The notes under the pieces are model-generated. The model was not told where the DNA came from and ran no database searches. It saw only the letters and a list, made by a program, of their open reading frames with translations. The position numbers and the translations under genes are program-made. A stretch of DNA of 64,000 nt, from positions 1,311,001 to 1,375,000 of the forward strand of contig NZ_CP059164.1 of NCBI RefSeq assembly GCF_013466985.1. Reading direction: 5' to 3'. Shown one piece after another: positions 19,131-28,989 of this stretch (within the stretch, counting starts at the first letter, position 1; every line of letters starts with the position of its first letter). Source of the DNA: Nocardioides ungokensis (GTDB taxonomy: Bacteria; Actinomycetota; Actinomycetes; Propionibacteriales; Nocardioidaceae).

Positions 19131-19838
19131 ATGGACACGATCGACGTCCTCCGCAGCTACGTCGTCCACGCGCACGACAACCTCAGCAGCCGCTTCGAGG
19201 TGGCCAGGGCGATGCTCCACACGCCCGGTCAGCCCCGCAAGGGCTACGAGCACATCGACACCTTCCTCGCCGTCGCCAGCAAGCACCTGAACGCCGTGGA
19301 CGCGGTCCTGCTGCCGCCGACCCGCCGGCTGGCCCCCGACGGCGGGACGGTCGTGCACGACTACCTCCACGCCGCGAAGGGGCTCGAGCTCGCGCTCGCG
19401 CACGCCAAGGGGCGGGAGTACGGCTCGGTCTTCGACGCCGGTCGCCCCTGGCAGGCCGTCTGGGCCGACGTCGGGACGGCGCTCGAGGGGCACCGCGAGC
19501 ACGAGTTCGGCGTCACCGAGCTGCTGGCCTCCCGGATGGACCCGGCCGCGCTGACCGCCCTGGCCGACCGGCTGCACGCCGCCGAGCGCGCCGCGCCGAG
19601 CCGGCCGCACCCGTACGCCCCGCACACCGGCTTCCCGGGCCTGGTCGCGCGCAAGATCCTCCACGCGGTGGACTCGTTCTGGGACGCCGCGGAGGGGCGG
19701 ATGGTGCCCGAGCCGGTCCGGCCGCCCCACAAGGCGCCCGGCAAGGTGACGCAGTACTTCCTCGCCGACCCGCGCTTCGACGAGGACCACCCGCCGCCCG
19801 GCACGCGTCAGCCGTCGAGCCCGGGCGTGGAGCAGTAG
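19131..19838 (+). CDS. Conserved hypothetical, possible hemerythrin-like helical protein
   Basis: A 235-residue, mainly helical protein with many His, Asp and Glu residues (HAHDN, EHIDTFLAVASKHLN, VVHDYLHAAKG). The pattern resembles hemerythrin/HHE proteins but I cannot assign the iron ligands with certainty. The ATG at 19131 follows GAGGTGAGA. It converges with the MetE-like gene 15 bp downstream. Confidence 0.6.
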   Translation: MDTIDVLRSYVVHAHDNLSSRFEVARAMLHTPGQPRKGYEHIDTFLAVASKHLNAVDAVLLPPTRRLAPDGGTVVHDYLHAAKGLELALAHAKGREYGSVFDAGRPWQAVWADVGTALEGHREHEFGVTELLASRMDPAALTALADRLHAAERAAPSRPHPYAPHTGFPGLVARKILHAVDSFWDAAEGRMVPEPVRPPHKAPGKVTQYFLADPRFDEDHPPPGTRQPSSPGVEQ

Positions 19839-19853
19839 CCGCCGCGCCCGCGG

Positions 19854-20975
19854 TCATCGGCCCCAGACCTCGTCGGCCAGCTCCACGAGCAGCGCGAGCT
19901 TGGCCCTCTCCTGGTCGACGCTGAGGGAGTTGCCCTCGGAGGTCGAGGAGAAGCCGCACTGCGGGGAGATGCAGACCTGGTCGAGGTCGACGTACTTCGA
20001 CGCCTCGTCGAGGCGCGCCCGGAGCACGTCCCTCGACTCCAGCTCGCCGTGCTTGGTGGTGACCAGTCCGAGCACCACGACCTTGTCCGCGGGCACGTGG
20101 CGCAGCGGCTCGAAGGTGCCGGAGCGCTCGTCGTCGTACTCGAGGAAGAAGCCGTCGACCTCCAGCTGGTTGAAGAGCGCCTCCGCGACGAAGTCGTAGC
20201 CACCCTCGGCCACCCAGGAGTCACGGAAGTTGCCGCGACACATGTGCGTGGTCACCGTCAGCCCGTCGGGCCGTCCTGCGAGTGCCTCGTTGAGGTGGCG
20301 GATGTACGCCTCGTGCAGGTGCTCGGAGTCCTCCCCGCGGTCGGCCATCGCGCGGCGCTGGTCGGGGTCGTTGAGGTAGGCCAGCGACGTGTCGTCGAGC
20401 TGCAGGTAGGTGCAGCCGAGCTTGCGCACCCGCCGGACCTGCTCGCGGTAGGCGGCGGTGAGGTCGGCCCAGAACTCCTCGACGTCGGAGTAGACGTCCG
20501 GGTCGATCGCGGCCGCGCCGCCGCGGTAGTGGACCATGCTGGGCGAGGGGATGGTCAGCTTCGGCGTGACGCCGTCGGTGACGCGGTCGCGCAGGAAGGT
20601 GAAGTCGTCGCCGAAGATCGTCTCGGACAGCCCGAGCCTGCCGTCGACCCGGAGCGCGGCCGGGGTGAAGTCGATCTCGCCGGCGGCGTTCCTGAAGTGC
20701 ACGGTCAGGTTGTCGTGGGCCTTGCTGATGCCGTCGAGCCGGTAGATGAAGTCCATGTGCCACGACCCGCGACGGAACTCGCCGTCGGTGGCCGAGCGGA
20801 GCCCGGCCTCGCGCTGGAGGGCGACCACCTCCTCGACGGCGTGGTCCTCGATCGCACGCAGCTCCGCGGCGTCGATCCTGCCCGCGGCATGCTCCTCGCG
20901 GGCCTGCAGCAGACGGGGCGGACGGAGCAGGCTGCCGACGTGGTCGGCTCGGAACGGCGGGGTGTCGCGGAGCAC
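19854..20975 (-). CDS. MetE C-terminal-like cobalamin-independent methyltransferase
   Basis: A 373-residue protein of the MetE catalytic-domain family (UROD/MetE-like barrel). Zinc ligands are recognisable: His and Cys in THMCRG and a later Cys in SPQCGF. It lacks the N-terminal half of full-length methionine synthase, like other short homologs that use alternative methyl donors or thiols. The GTG at 20975 is chosen because GAGGAGG lies 5 nt before it. The methyl donor and acceptor are not known. Confidence 0.85.
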   Translation of the reverse strand: MLRDTPPFRADHVGSLLRPPRLLQAREEHAAGRIDAAELRAIEDHAVEEVVALQREAGLRSATDGEFRRGSWHMDFIYRLDGISKAHDNLTVHFRNAAGEIDFTPAALRVDGRLGLSETIFGDDFTFLRDRVTDGVTPKLTIPSPSMVHYRGGAAAIDPDVYSDVEEFWADLTAAYREQVRRVRKLGCTYLQLDDTSLAYLNDPDQRRAMADRGEDSEHLHEAYIRHLNEALAGRPDGLTVTTHMCRGNFRDSWVAEGGYDFVAEALFNQLEVDGFFLEYDDERSGTFEPLRHVPADKVVVLGLVTTKHGELESRDVLRARLDEASKYVDLDQVCISPQCGFSSTSEGNSLSVDQERAKLALLVELADEVWGR

Positions 20976-21169
20976 GGTTTCCTCCTCGAGCGGAACGGCG
21001 TGGTCGCCTCCACCATGGCACGACGCTCCTGAGTCGACCGGGCGTTGCACCCGTGCCTGCCGTCCAACGTGGGGGAGGCACGGTTGCCGTGCCGCGCCGA
21101 CGAGAGGATGCTGCCGGGAGCGACCGTGCAACCAGGCCGCGGTCGACCAGCGGGACGGAGAGATCTCGG

Positions 21170-22983
21170 ATGTCCACAGCTCCCGAGCTGCACAAGGGGC
21201 TCAAGCAGCGCCACCTGACCATGATCGCGATCGGCGGCGTCATCGGCGCCGGCCTCTTTGTCGGCTCGGGCGTGGTCATGCAGACGGCCGGTCCCGGAGC
21301 CTTCCTGACCTACGCGGTCACCGGCGTCCTCATCGTGATGGTGATGCGGATGCTCGGCGAGATGGCCACCGCCAACCCGAGCACCGGGTCGTTCTCCGAC
21401 TACTCGCGCAACGCGCTCGGCCACTGGGCGGGCTTCTCCGTGGCCTGGCTCTACTGGTACTTCTGGGTCGTGGTGGTCGGCTTCGAGGCCGTCGCCGGCG
21501 CCAAGGTCGTGCAGTTCTGGCTGCCCGACGTCCCGCTGTGGTTGGTGGCCCTCGCGCTGATGACGCTGATGACCGGCACCAACCTGTTCTCGGTGGGCTC
21601 GTACGGCGAGTTCGAGTACTGGTTCGCCGGCATCAAGGTCGCGGCCATCGTGGTCTTCCTGCTGCTCGGTGGCCTCTACGTCTTCGGCGTGATCAGCGGC
21701 GACGGGATGCACTTCTCCAACCTCACGGCGCACGGCGGGTTCCTGCCGAACGGGCTCGGGGCGATCTTCTCCTCGGTCGTGGTGGTCGTCTTCTCGATGG
21801 TGGGTGCCGAGATCGCCACGGTCGCGGCGGCGGAGTCGCACGACCCGGAGAAGGCCATCGCGCGCGCGACCAACTCCGTGGTGCTGCGCGTCGGCACGTT
21901 CTACGTCGGCTCGGTCTTCCTGCTCGCCTGCATGATCCCGTGGAACAGCGACGAGCTCGCGGCGTCGCCGTACGTCACGGCCTTCGACATCATCGGCATC
22001 CCCGGCGCCGAGCACGTGATGAACGCCGTCGTGCTGACCGCCGTGCTGTCCTGCCTCAACTCCGGGCTCTACACCGCCAGCCGGATGCTCTTCGTGCTGG
22101 CCGCCCGCGAGGAGGCGCCGGTCTCGCTCCTCACGGTCAACGCCAAGGTGTCCCGGTCCGGGCGATCCTGTTCTCCTCGGTGATCGGCTTCCTCTGCGTG
22201 ATCGCGGCCTACGTCTCGCCCGACACCGTCTTCGCGTTCCTGCTCAACTCCTCCGGCGCGATCATCCTCTTCGTCTACCTGCTGATCTGCATCTCGCAGT
22301 TCGTGCTGCGCCGGCGTACGCCGGACGACCAGCTCACCGTGAAGATGTGGGGCTTCCCGGTCCTCACGCTGCTCACCGTCGCCGGGATCCTGGCGATCCT
22401 GGTGCAGATGGGTCTCGACGGCGACACCCGCTCCCAGCTGCTGCTGAGCCTGCTGGCGTGGGGGATCATCCTCGCGGCCTACGTGCTCAACCGCCTGCGC
22501 CGCGGCGGGGAGGAGGCACCGGCCCGTCCCGAGCCCGACTCGGTGGACCGGGTCCTGCTGCTGGCCAACGAGACGATGACCGAGGAGGCGCTCGAGCGCG
22601 AGCTGCGCGACGTGCACGCCCAGACGGGGGCGCGCCTCCACATCACGGTGCCGGCCAACCCCGTCGACACCGGGCAGGCGGAGGTCGAGGGTGCGGTCTT
22701 CCTGTGGGAGGCGACCCGGGAGGCGGCCCAGGAGCGGCTCGAGGGGATGCTCGCCGCCCTGCACTCCCACGGCATCGACGCGAGCGGGGCGCTGGGCGAC
22801 TACCGGCCGCTGGTCGCCCTGCGCGAGGCCGCCGCCGACTTCCACCCCGACCTGGTGATCATCTCGACGCATGCCCGCGGAGAGTCCACGTGGCTGCGCA
22901 AGGACCTGGTCAGCGCCGCGCGGGCCGAGCTCGAGGTGCCGGTGCGGCACGTGATCCCCAGCGAGGTCGACGCGACCGCCTGA
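21170..22983 (+). CDS. Amino-acid permease with C-terminal USP-like domain (frameshifted)
   Basis: An APC-family amino-acid/GABA permease: about 12 transmembrane helices over residues 18-450, the AIGGVIGAGLFVGSG first-helix motif, then a cytoplasmic tail of about 130 residues resembling a universal stress protein fold (DRVLLLANE... LVIISTHARGESTWLRKDL). The frame breaks at about 22150, where AAGGTGTCC should read AAGGGTGTCC; one missing G restores a continuous protein of about 604 residues. Because a single G run explains it, I treat it as a likely sequence error. GGCA/TGCC repeats lie at 21077-21093 but without the 5-bp spacing of the other sites. Confidence 0.85.
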
Positions 22984-23015
22984 TCCGGCCGGTCCCGCCT
23001 GCTTGACTGGCCGGC

Positions 23016-23762
23016 ATGGACCGACCGCTCACCCTGATCACCGGCGGCACCCGCGGCATCGGTGCCGCCACGGCGCTGCGGCTGGCCGCCGACGGCCACG
23101 ACCTGGTGCTCGGCCACGCCCGCGACGACGAGGCCGCGGAGGAGTGCCGCCTGGCCGTCGAGGACGCGGGCGCCCGCTGCCTGGTGGTCCGCGCCGACGT
23201 GTCCGACCATGCCGGCGTCGAGCACCTCTTCGCGCGGGCCGCGGAGCACGGGCGGCTGACCGGGGTCGTCAACAACGCCGGCGCCACCCTGCACCTCGGG
23301 CCCCTTGCCGAGACCCCGGTCGACGTGGTCCGGCGGACCGTCGACCTCAACCTCACCGGCGCGCTGCTCGTCGCCCGGGCCGCGGTGCGCGCGCTCGGCA
23401 CGTCGTACGGCGGGCGGGGCGGCGTCATCGTCAACGTCAGCTCGGGCGCGGCGACTCTGGGGGCGCCGGGGGAGTACGTCCAGTACGCCGCCGCGAAGGC
23501 CGGGGTCGACGCCCTGACGGTCGGGCTGGCGCAGGAGGTGGCCGGGCAGGGCATCCGCGTGGTCGGCGTCGCGCCCGGAATGGTGCGCACGCGCATCCAC
23601 GAGGACGCCGGTGACGCCGGCCGCCTCGAGCGGGGTGCTGCCCGGATCCCGCTGGGCCGGCCGGGGGAGCCCGCGGAGATCGCCGACGCGATCGGCTGGC
23701 TGATGGGCCCCGAGGCGTCGTACGTCACCGGGACGACGCTGCGGGTCGCCGGCGGTCGCTAG
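23016..23762 (+). CDS. Short-chain dehydrogenase/reductase
   Basis: A 248-residue classical SDR: TGGTRGIG cofactor loop at residues 9-16, NNAG near 86, catalytic Ser in VNVSSGA and YAAAK (Tyr/Lys pair, about residue 157). The C-terminus ASYVTGTTLRVAGG is typical of 3-oxoacyl-ACP reductase-like SDRs. The substrate is unknown. It stands between the permease and the carbamate kinase on the same strand. Confidence 0.9.
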   Translation: MDRPLTLITGGTRGIGAATALRLAADGHDLVLGHARDDEAAEECRLAVEDAGARCLVVRADVSDHAGVEHLFARAAEHGRLTGVVNNAGATLHLGPLAETPVDVVRRTVDLNLTGALLVARAAVRALGTSYGGRGGVIVNVSSGAATLGAPGEYVQYAAAKAGVDALTVGLAQEVAGQGIRVVGVAPGMVRTRIHEDAGDAGRLERGAARIPLGRPGEPAEIADAIGWLMGPEASYVTGTTLRVAGGR

Positions 23763-23780
23763 GGCCCGCGCCCGGTGCGT

Positions 23781-23795
23781 TGGCAAGTTCTGCCA
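23781..23795. promoter_or_regulatory. Palindromic operator TGGCA-N5-TGCCA upstream of arcC
   Basis: TGGCA-agttc-TGCCA, a perfect 5-bp-arm palindrome, 68 bp before the carbamate kinase start. It is the best copy of the site class also found at 13435, 13467, 3091 and 30185. Confidence 0.5.
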
Positions 23796-23850
23796 GCAGA
23801 ACCGCCCGGAGTTGGTCACGCCGGACGGTGCTCCGGGGCCGTGAGGTCAC

Positions 23851-23856
23851 TAGGTT
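23851..23856 (+). promoter_or_regulatory. -10 hexamer of arcC, leaderless layout
   Basis: TAGGTT followed by 6 nt and the ATG at 23863. The -35 position has no consensus, consistent with an activated promoter. Confidence 0.5.
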
Positions 23857-23862
23857 CGACGC

Positions 23863-24792
23863 ATGAGGGTCCTGCTCGCACTCGGCGGAAACGCCATGAC
23901 CAACGACGGCCGTGCCCGGCCCGAGGACCAGATCGAGGCGGCCCGTCGCCATGGCCGCGGTCGCGGACCTCCTCCAGCACGACGTCGACGTCGTCATCAC
24001 CCACGGCAACGGGCCCCAGGTCGGCAACCTGCTGGTCAAGAACGAGGTGGCCGCCTCGGTGGTGCCGCCGGTCCCGCTGGACTGGTGCGGCGCCCAGACG
24101 CAGGCCACCCTCGGCTTCGTCCTGATGAACGCCCTCGACGCGGCGCTGGCCGAGCGCGCGGTCGACCGGCGCACCGCGACCCTGGTCACCCGCGCGCTCG
24201 TCGCGGCCGACGACGACCACTTCTCCCACCCCACCAAGCCGATCGGCCGGTTCCTGCCCGCCGAGGAGGCGCAGGTGCTGGTGGAGCACGGCGAGACCTG
24301 GGAGGACCGCGGCGAGAAGGGCTGGCGCCGGGTCGTCGCCTCGCCCGAGCCGCTGGAGATCGTCGACGCCCCGGCCGTGCACGCCCTGGTCGAGGCCGGC
24401 TTCGTCGTCGTCGCCAACGGTGGCGGCGGGATCCCGGTCGTCCGCAGCGCCGACGGCACCCTGCAGGGGTCGAGGCCGTCATCGACAAGGACCTCGGGGC
24501 GGCCCTGCTGGCGCGCACCGTCGAGGCCGACGTGCTCGTCATCGCCACCGACGTGCCCAACGCCGTGCTGCGCTGGGGGACTCCCGAGGCCGAGCCCCTG
24601 GGGCGGGTCAGCGTGGGCGAGCTGCGGGGCTACGCCCGCGAGGGCCACTTCGCGAGCGGCTCCATGGGCCCGAAGGTCGACGCGGCCTGCCGGTTCGTGG
24701 AGAACGGCGGCAGCCGTGCCGTCATCACCAGTCTGGACCGGATCGTCGACGCCATCACGGGCGACGGCGGGACCGTCGTCGTACCCAACTAA
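23863..24792 (+). CDS. arcC: Carbamate kinase (two frame breaks)
   Basis: Carbamate kinase: LALGGNA at the start, THGNGPQVGN in the substrate loop, ANGGGGIP and the C-terminal SMGPKVDAA. It makes ATP from ADP and carbamoyl phosphate, releasing carbamate. Two frame breaks interrupt it: about 23951 (one extra C before ATGGCC) and about 24470 (one G missing from a run of G). Repair gives roughly 309 residues, the normal length, so these look like sequence errors. It is followed after 12 bp by the ring-opening amidohydrolase. It would consume the product of the FdrA-type carbamoyltransferase. Confidence 0.88.
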   Translation: MRVLLALGGNAMTNDGRARPEDQIEAARRHGRGRGPPPARRRRRHHPRQRAPGRQPAGQERGGRLGGAAGPAGLVRRPDAGHPRLRPDERPRRGAGRARGRPAHRDPGHPRARRGRRRPLLPPHQADRPVPARRGGAGAGGARRDLGGPRREGLAPGRRLARAAGDRRRPGRARPGRGRLRRRRQRWRRDPGRPQRRRHPAGVEAVIDKDLGAALLARTVEADVLVIATDVPNAVLRWGTPEAEPLGRVSVGELRGYAREGHFASGSMGPKVDAACRFVENGGSRAVITSLDRIVDAITGDGGTVVVPN

Positions 24793-24804
24793 GGAGAACA
24801 CTGC

Positions 24805-25900
24805 ATGCCCGACGCCATTGAAGTACGCAAGGTCCCGATCCACTCGGTCGCCGACGCCAGCGAGCTCGCGAAGCTCATCGACGACGGCGTGATGGAGGCC
24901 GGCCGGGTCATCGCCATCATCGGCAAGACCGAGGGCAACGGCGGCGTGAACGACTACACGCGGATCATCGCCGACCGGGCGTTCCGCGAGGTGCTGGTGT
25001 CCAAGGGTGCCCCGGCCGAGCAGGTCAAGCAGGTCCCGATCGTGTGGTCCGGCGGCACCGACGGCGTGATCAGCCCCCACGCGACGATCTTCGCCACGAC
25101 CGACGCGGAGCCCACCGACGAGCCGCGCCTGACCGTCGGCTTCGCCATGAGCGAGCAGCTGCTGCCCGAGGACATCGGCCGCACGGCCATGGTCTCCAAG
25201 GTCGCCGACGCGGTGAAGGTCGCGATGGAGCGGGCCGGCATCACCGACCCCGCCGACGTGCACTACGTGCAGACCAAGACCCCCGCTGCTGACGATCCAC
25301 ACCATCCGCGACGCCAAGAGCCGCGGCAAGACGGTGTGGACCGAGCACACCCACGAGTCGATGGACCTCTCCAACGGCTGCACGGCACTCGGCATCGCCG
25401 TCGCCCTGGGCGAGATCGACATGCCCTCCGACGCGGACGTCATGCACGACCGCTCGCTCTACTCCAGCGTCGCGTCCTGCTCCTCCGGCGTCGAGCTCGA
25501 CCAGGCGCAGGTCGTCGTGGTCGGCAACGCGACCGGCGTCGGCGGCCGCTACCGGATCGGCCACTCGGTGATGAAGGACGCGCTCGACCAGGACGGCATC
25601 TGGGCGGCGATCAAGGACGCCGGGCTGGACCTGCCCGAGCGCCCCCGCACCGACGACCTCGACGGCCGGCTGGTCAACGTGTTCCTCAAGTGCGAGGCCT
25701 CGCAGGACGGCGAGGTCCGCGGCCGCCGCAACGCGATGCTGGACGACTCCGACGTGCACTGGCACCGCCAGATCAAGGCATGCGTCGGCGGCGTCACGGC
25801 GGCAGTCACCGGCGACCCCGCCGTGTTCGTGTCGGTCTCGGCGGCCCACCAGGGTCCCGACGGCGGCGGCCCGGTGGCCGCGATCGTCGACCTCGGCTGA
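24805..25900 (+). CDS. Ring-opening amidohydrolase, barbiturase/cyanuric acid hydrolase family (frameshifted)
   Basis: A member of the AtzD/TrzD/barbiturase family, which has three repeated subdomains each giving a Ser-Lys pair. Visible are the Lys motifs [14 protein letters not shown] and KCEAS, and the Ser motifs [20 protein letters not shown] and [11 protein letters not shown]. The frame breaks at about 25285, where a C run has one extra base; repaired length is 364 residues, typical of the family. AAGGAG at 24791-24796 precedes the ATG. Barbiturase converts barbiturate to ureidomalonate; cyanuric acid hydrolase makes carboxybiuret. The uracil permease and Mo hydroxylase favour barbiturase. 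Confidence 0.88.
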
Positions 25901-25933
25901 CCCGCCCCCGTACGTCCGACTTGTACGTCCGTC

Positions 25934-25985
25934 CGGGACGTCATGCGAATCGTGGCCTCTGGCCCTCGGTTCGCATGACGTCCCG
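25934..25985 (+). terminator. Long inverted repeat after the barbiturase gene
   Basis: A perfect 16-bp stem, 25934-25949 with 25970-25985, around a 20-nt loop that itself contains GGCC-tct-GGCC. It lies 33 bp after the stop and probably ends the arcC-barbiturase transcript. A GTACGTCCG direct repeat lies just upstream (25909-25932). Confidence 0.65.
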
Positions 25986-26140
25986 TTCGTCTTTCCGGCG
26001 GCGTTGTGAAACGTGCCTCTCACCAGTGCACGTCAGCGGGACGGCGCCCGCCGTCCCGGGCGAGCAGCTTGTCCGGAATCGGCCATGCCGTGGGCATTGC
26101 CTGGTCAGGAGGCATGGGGCTAGCGTGACCGGCGTCACTC

Positions 26141-26156
26141 ATTGAAACGTTTCGAT
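26141..26156. promoter_or_regulatory. LacI-type operator upstream of the rhamnosidase
   Basis: A 16-bp palindrome centred on the CG of TGAAACGTTTCG, with only one mismatched pair. This is the typical LacI/GalR-family operator form. It lies 37 bp before the rhamnosidase start. No LacI-type regulator gene is in the window. Confidence 0.6.
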
Positions 26157-26193
26157 ACGTCCGTCTCACCCGCTCTCGGAAAGCGACCCGAAC

Positions 26194-28308
26194 ATGCGCT
26201 CATCTGCCTCGTCCCCCCGCCACCGGCTCCCGGCCCTCCTGGCCGGCGGAGTCCTCGCGCTCTCCGGCGCCGCCTGCCCCGTCATCTCGGCCCAGGCGGC
26301 CGGGTCCGGTGACGGCCCGGCCGGCGTGGCCCTCGCGCCCGCCGGCCAGGCCGGCTGGAAGGCCGCCCAGGAGTTCAACCCCGCCCCCACGACCCGCACC
26401 GTGCGGCCCACTGCCGTCTACGCCACGCACGGCTCCGTGGCGGGCGCCGACCAGCTGGGTGCGGCCGGGGCGCCGATCGAGCTGTCGGGCACAGGCTCGT
26501 ACGTGGTGCTCGACTTCGGCCGCGAGGTCGGCGGCACCGTCAAGCTGCACTTCGCAGGCGCGAGCGACGACCAGCAGCACCTCGGCATCGCGTTCAGCGA
26601 GTCGTCGGACTACCTCGACTTCTCCAAGCTGTCGCTGCCGTCCAGCGACACCTCCACCGGGGGCCCACGCAGCCGGGACGGCGCGATCGACGTACCCGTC
26701 ACCGCGGGCTCCGGCTACACGACGCCGCTCCGTCTCCAGCGCGGCGGGTTCCGCTACCTGGTCCTCTTCACGAGCACTCCCGGCAGCATCTCGGTCGACG
26801 ACGTCTCGGCCCACGTCACCGCCTCGCCGTTGATGGGCGACGACCTGCAGGACTACCCGAACTACTTCTACTCCAGCGACGCCCTGCTCAACCGGATCTG
26901 GTACGCCGGCGCCTACACCGTCCAGCTCGACACGATCGTTCCTGACCAGGGCAGGGCGTGGCCGGCGCCGGAGGCCCTGTGGGACAACAGCGGCGTCGTC
27001 GGTGCTGGCCGATCGATCCTCGTGGACGGCGCCAAGCGTGACCGCGCCGTCTGGGCCGGCGACCTGCCCGTGGAGCTCGCGACCGCGCAGGTGACCACCG
27101 GCGACACCGAGTCCACCCGCAACGCCCTCGACGCACTCTTCGGCCAGCAGCGCGACAACGGCATGTTCCTGTACGCCGGGCCGCCACTGAGCCTCCAGCA
27201 CTCCGACACCTACCACCTGTGGACCCTCATCGGTGCCGACCGGTACGTGACCGCGAGCGGCGACACCGACTGGCTGGACGAGCACTGGGCCGAGTACCGC
27301 AAGGGCATCGACTACGCGTGGTCGAAGCTGGATGCCAACGGGCTGTTCTACCTCACCGAGACCTACGACTCGGCCTCCCAGCTGACCAAGGGCGAGAACC
27401 TCGCGGCGAACGTCCTGCTGTGGAGCAGCCTCGACCAAGGTGCCCGTCTGGCCGACCTCGCCGGCGACCCCGACACCGCAGCGACGTACCGCAGCCGGGC
27501 AGCTGCTCTGCGCGACCGGATCTACTCGAGCTTCTGGGACCCGGCGGTGGGCGCGTTCCGCAACTACCCGACCTCGACCGTGATCCCCCAGGACGGCAAC
27601 GTCTTCGCCGTGTGGCTCGGGATGGTCACCGACCCGGACCAGCTCCGGAGCATCCAGGCGGTCAGGGGTGCAGCACGCGGACCGATCGGCACCCAGCGAC
27701 CCGAGCACAAGAACCAGCTCGACATGTTCGACGCCTCGATCGAGGTGCACCAGCAGTTCCTCACCGGTACCCCCGCCGGTGACTCGAACGCCGTCGACCT
27801 GATTCGGAAGCTGTGGGGCTACCAGCTCGAGGCTCCCCAGGGCACCGGCAGCACGTTCTGGGAGTCGATGCGCGATGAGGGCTGTCTCTGCAGCTCCTAC
27901 GTCAGCCTCGCGCACGGCTGGTCCACCGGACCGACATCCGCCCTCACCGACTACGTGCTCGGCCTGCGTAGCACCGGGGTCGGTGGCACGGCGTGGGCGT
28001 GGCAACCGCACGTCTCCGGTCTCCGCTTCGCCCAGGGCCGTCTCGACCTGCCCACAGGCCCGTTGACCGCCTCCTGGCACACCGACGCGGACGGGCTGCG
28101 TGCCATCGTGACCGCACCGCGAACCACCGACGGCACGATCTCCGTCCCGGCCGGCGAGGGTGCCGACGTCCGTGTCGGTGGCAGGCTCGTGTGGTCCGGG
28201 GGAGAGGCCGGCGCTCCGGGCGTCCACCGCGAGGGCGAGTACGTCGTGGTGCCGATCGCCCGGCAGCCCGGCTCCGGCAGCAGGACCGTCCCGGTCGACG
28301 TCAGCTGA
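26194..28308 (+). CDS. Secreted GH78-like alpha-L-rhamnosidase
   Basis: A 704-residue secreted glycoside hydrolase. Residues 1-38 form a Sec-type signal peptide (positive start, Leu/Ala-rich core, AQAAG cleavage region). A beta-sandwich region follows, then an (alpha/alpha)6-barrel with DGAKRDRAVWAGDL near residue 275, FWESM near 555 and AHGWSTGPTSAL, as in GH78 rhamnosidases, then a C-terminal beta domain. It would remove rhamnose from plant or bacterial glycans outside the cell. A LacI-type operator upstream suggests sugar-responsive repression. It is unrelated to the surrounding nucleobase genes. Confidence 0.82.
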   Translation: MRSSASSPRHRLPALLAGGVLALSGAACPVISAQAAGSGDGPAGVALAPAGQAGWKAAQEFNPAPTTRTVRPTAVYATHGSVAGADQLGAAGAPIELSGTGSYVVLDFGREVGGTVKLHFAGASDDQQHLGIAFSESSDYLDFSKLSLPSSDTSTGGPRSRDGAIDVPVTAGSGYTTPLRLQRGGFRYLVLFTSTPGSISVDDVSAHVTASPLMGDDLQDYPNYFYSSDALLNRIWYAGAYTVQLDTIVPDQGRAWPAPEALWDNSGVVGAGRSILVDGAKRDRAVWAGDLPVELATAQVTTGDTESTRNALDALFGQQRDNGMFLYAGPPLSLQHSDTYHLWTLIGADRYVTASGDTDWLDEHWAEYRKGIDYAWSKLDANGLFYLTETYDSASQLTKGENLAANVLLWSSLDQGARLADLAGDPDTAATYRSRAAALRDRIYSSFWDPAVGAFRNYPTSTVIPQDGNVFAVWLGMVTDPDQLRSIQAVRGAARGPIGTQRPEHKNQLDMFDASIEVHQQFLTGTPAGDSNAVDLIRKLWGYQLEAPQGTGSTFWESMRDEGCLCSSYVSLAHGWSTGPTSALTDYVLGLRSTGVGGTAWAWQPHVSGLRFAQGRLDLPTGPLTASWHTDADGLRAIVTAPRTTDGTISVPAGEGADVRVGGRLVWSGGEAGAPGVHREGEYVVVPIARQPGSGSRTVPVDVS

Positions 28309-28356
28309 TCCGCGGCGGCTGCCCAGGCACCGGCCGTGGTGGTCGGGAGCCCGGAG

Positions 28357-28917
28357 TCAGGCGCTTCCCTCGGCCCATGCCTCGTCGAGCTGACGCCCGG
28401 AGAAGGCGGCCAGCCGGTGGTAGGCCGGGGCGTCGTCGGCGACGTCCACCTCGGCGTCGAAGGCGTCGCCCCGGTTGTCGGCCGTCAGGCCGGCGGACAT
28501 GAAGGCCAGTGCGCGCTCCGCGACCTCGGGGTCCAGCCTCGCGGTGTGGCCGGTGGCGATGGCCAGGTCCCAGGTGTGCACGGCGAACTCGGCGGTCTGC
28601 CAGTCGACCATGCGCGGGTCGGCCTGGTCGCCCTGCTGGTGCCAGGTGTGGATGAGGTCGTCGGCTGCCGAGCGGAACACCTGGGCCCACTCGCTCCCGA
28701 CCTGAGGCGGTTCGGACGACCAGTCGGGCTGCTCGCCGTGGATGGTCGCGACGAAGCGGCCCGGGGCGGCGACGATGTGGGCGATGAGGCGGGCCACGTC
28801 CCAGTCGTTGCAGGGGGTGGGCCGGGTGAGCTGGTCCTGGTGCACGAGGGCGAGCACGTCACCGGTCTGGTCGAGCGCCCGGGACAGCACGACGACGGCG
28901 TCGTTCGGAGTGGTCAT
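28357..28917 (-). CDS. Mycothiol-dependent maleylpyruvate isomerase-family protein
   Basis: A 186-residue DinB/maleylpyruvate isomerase-like protein of the actinobacterial TIGR03086 type: TPCNDWDVARLIAHI at about residues 33-47, then EFAVHTWDLAIATG and AGLTADNRG. Such proteins use or resemble mycothiol-dependent enzymes. The ATG at 28917 follows GGGAGGA; an in-frame upstream extension lacks support. The substrate is unknown. Confidence 0.85.
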   Translation of the reverse strand: MTTPNDAVVVLSRALDQTGDVLALVHQDQLTRPTPCNDWDVARLIAHIVAAPGRFVATIHGEQPDWSSEPPQVGSEWAQVFRSAADDLIHTWHQQGDQADPRMVDWQTAEFAVHTWDLAIATGHTARLDPEVAERALAFMSAGLTADNRGDAFDAEVDVADDAPAYHRLAAFSGRQLDEAWAEGSA

Positions 28918-28989
28918 GTCGGTTCCTCCCGACCCCACGATAACCGCGGGCGACCCCCGGCGTCCGAGGCCCAAAGTCCCTCGTGCGGG

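Noticed and set aside
21077..21093. GGCAC-GGTTGCC-GTGCC before the amino-acid permease as another copy of the shared operator.
   Set aside because: The half-site spacing is 4 or 9, not 5, so it was left out of the proposed regulon.
24805..25900. Cyanuric acid hydrolase of an s-triazine pathway.
   Set aside because: No biuret hydrolase, allophanate hydrolase or triazine genes are present; the neighbours fit pyrimidine oxidation better.
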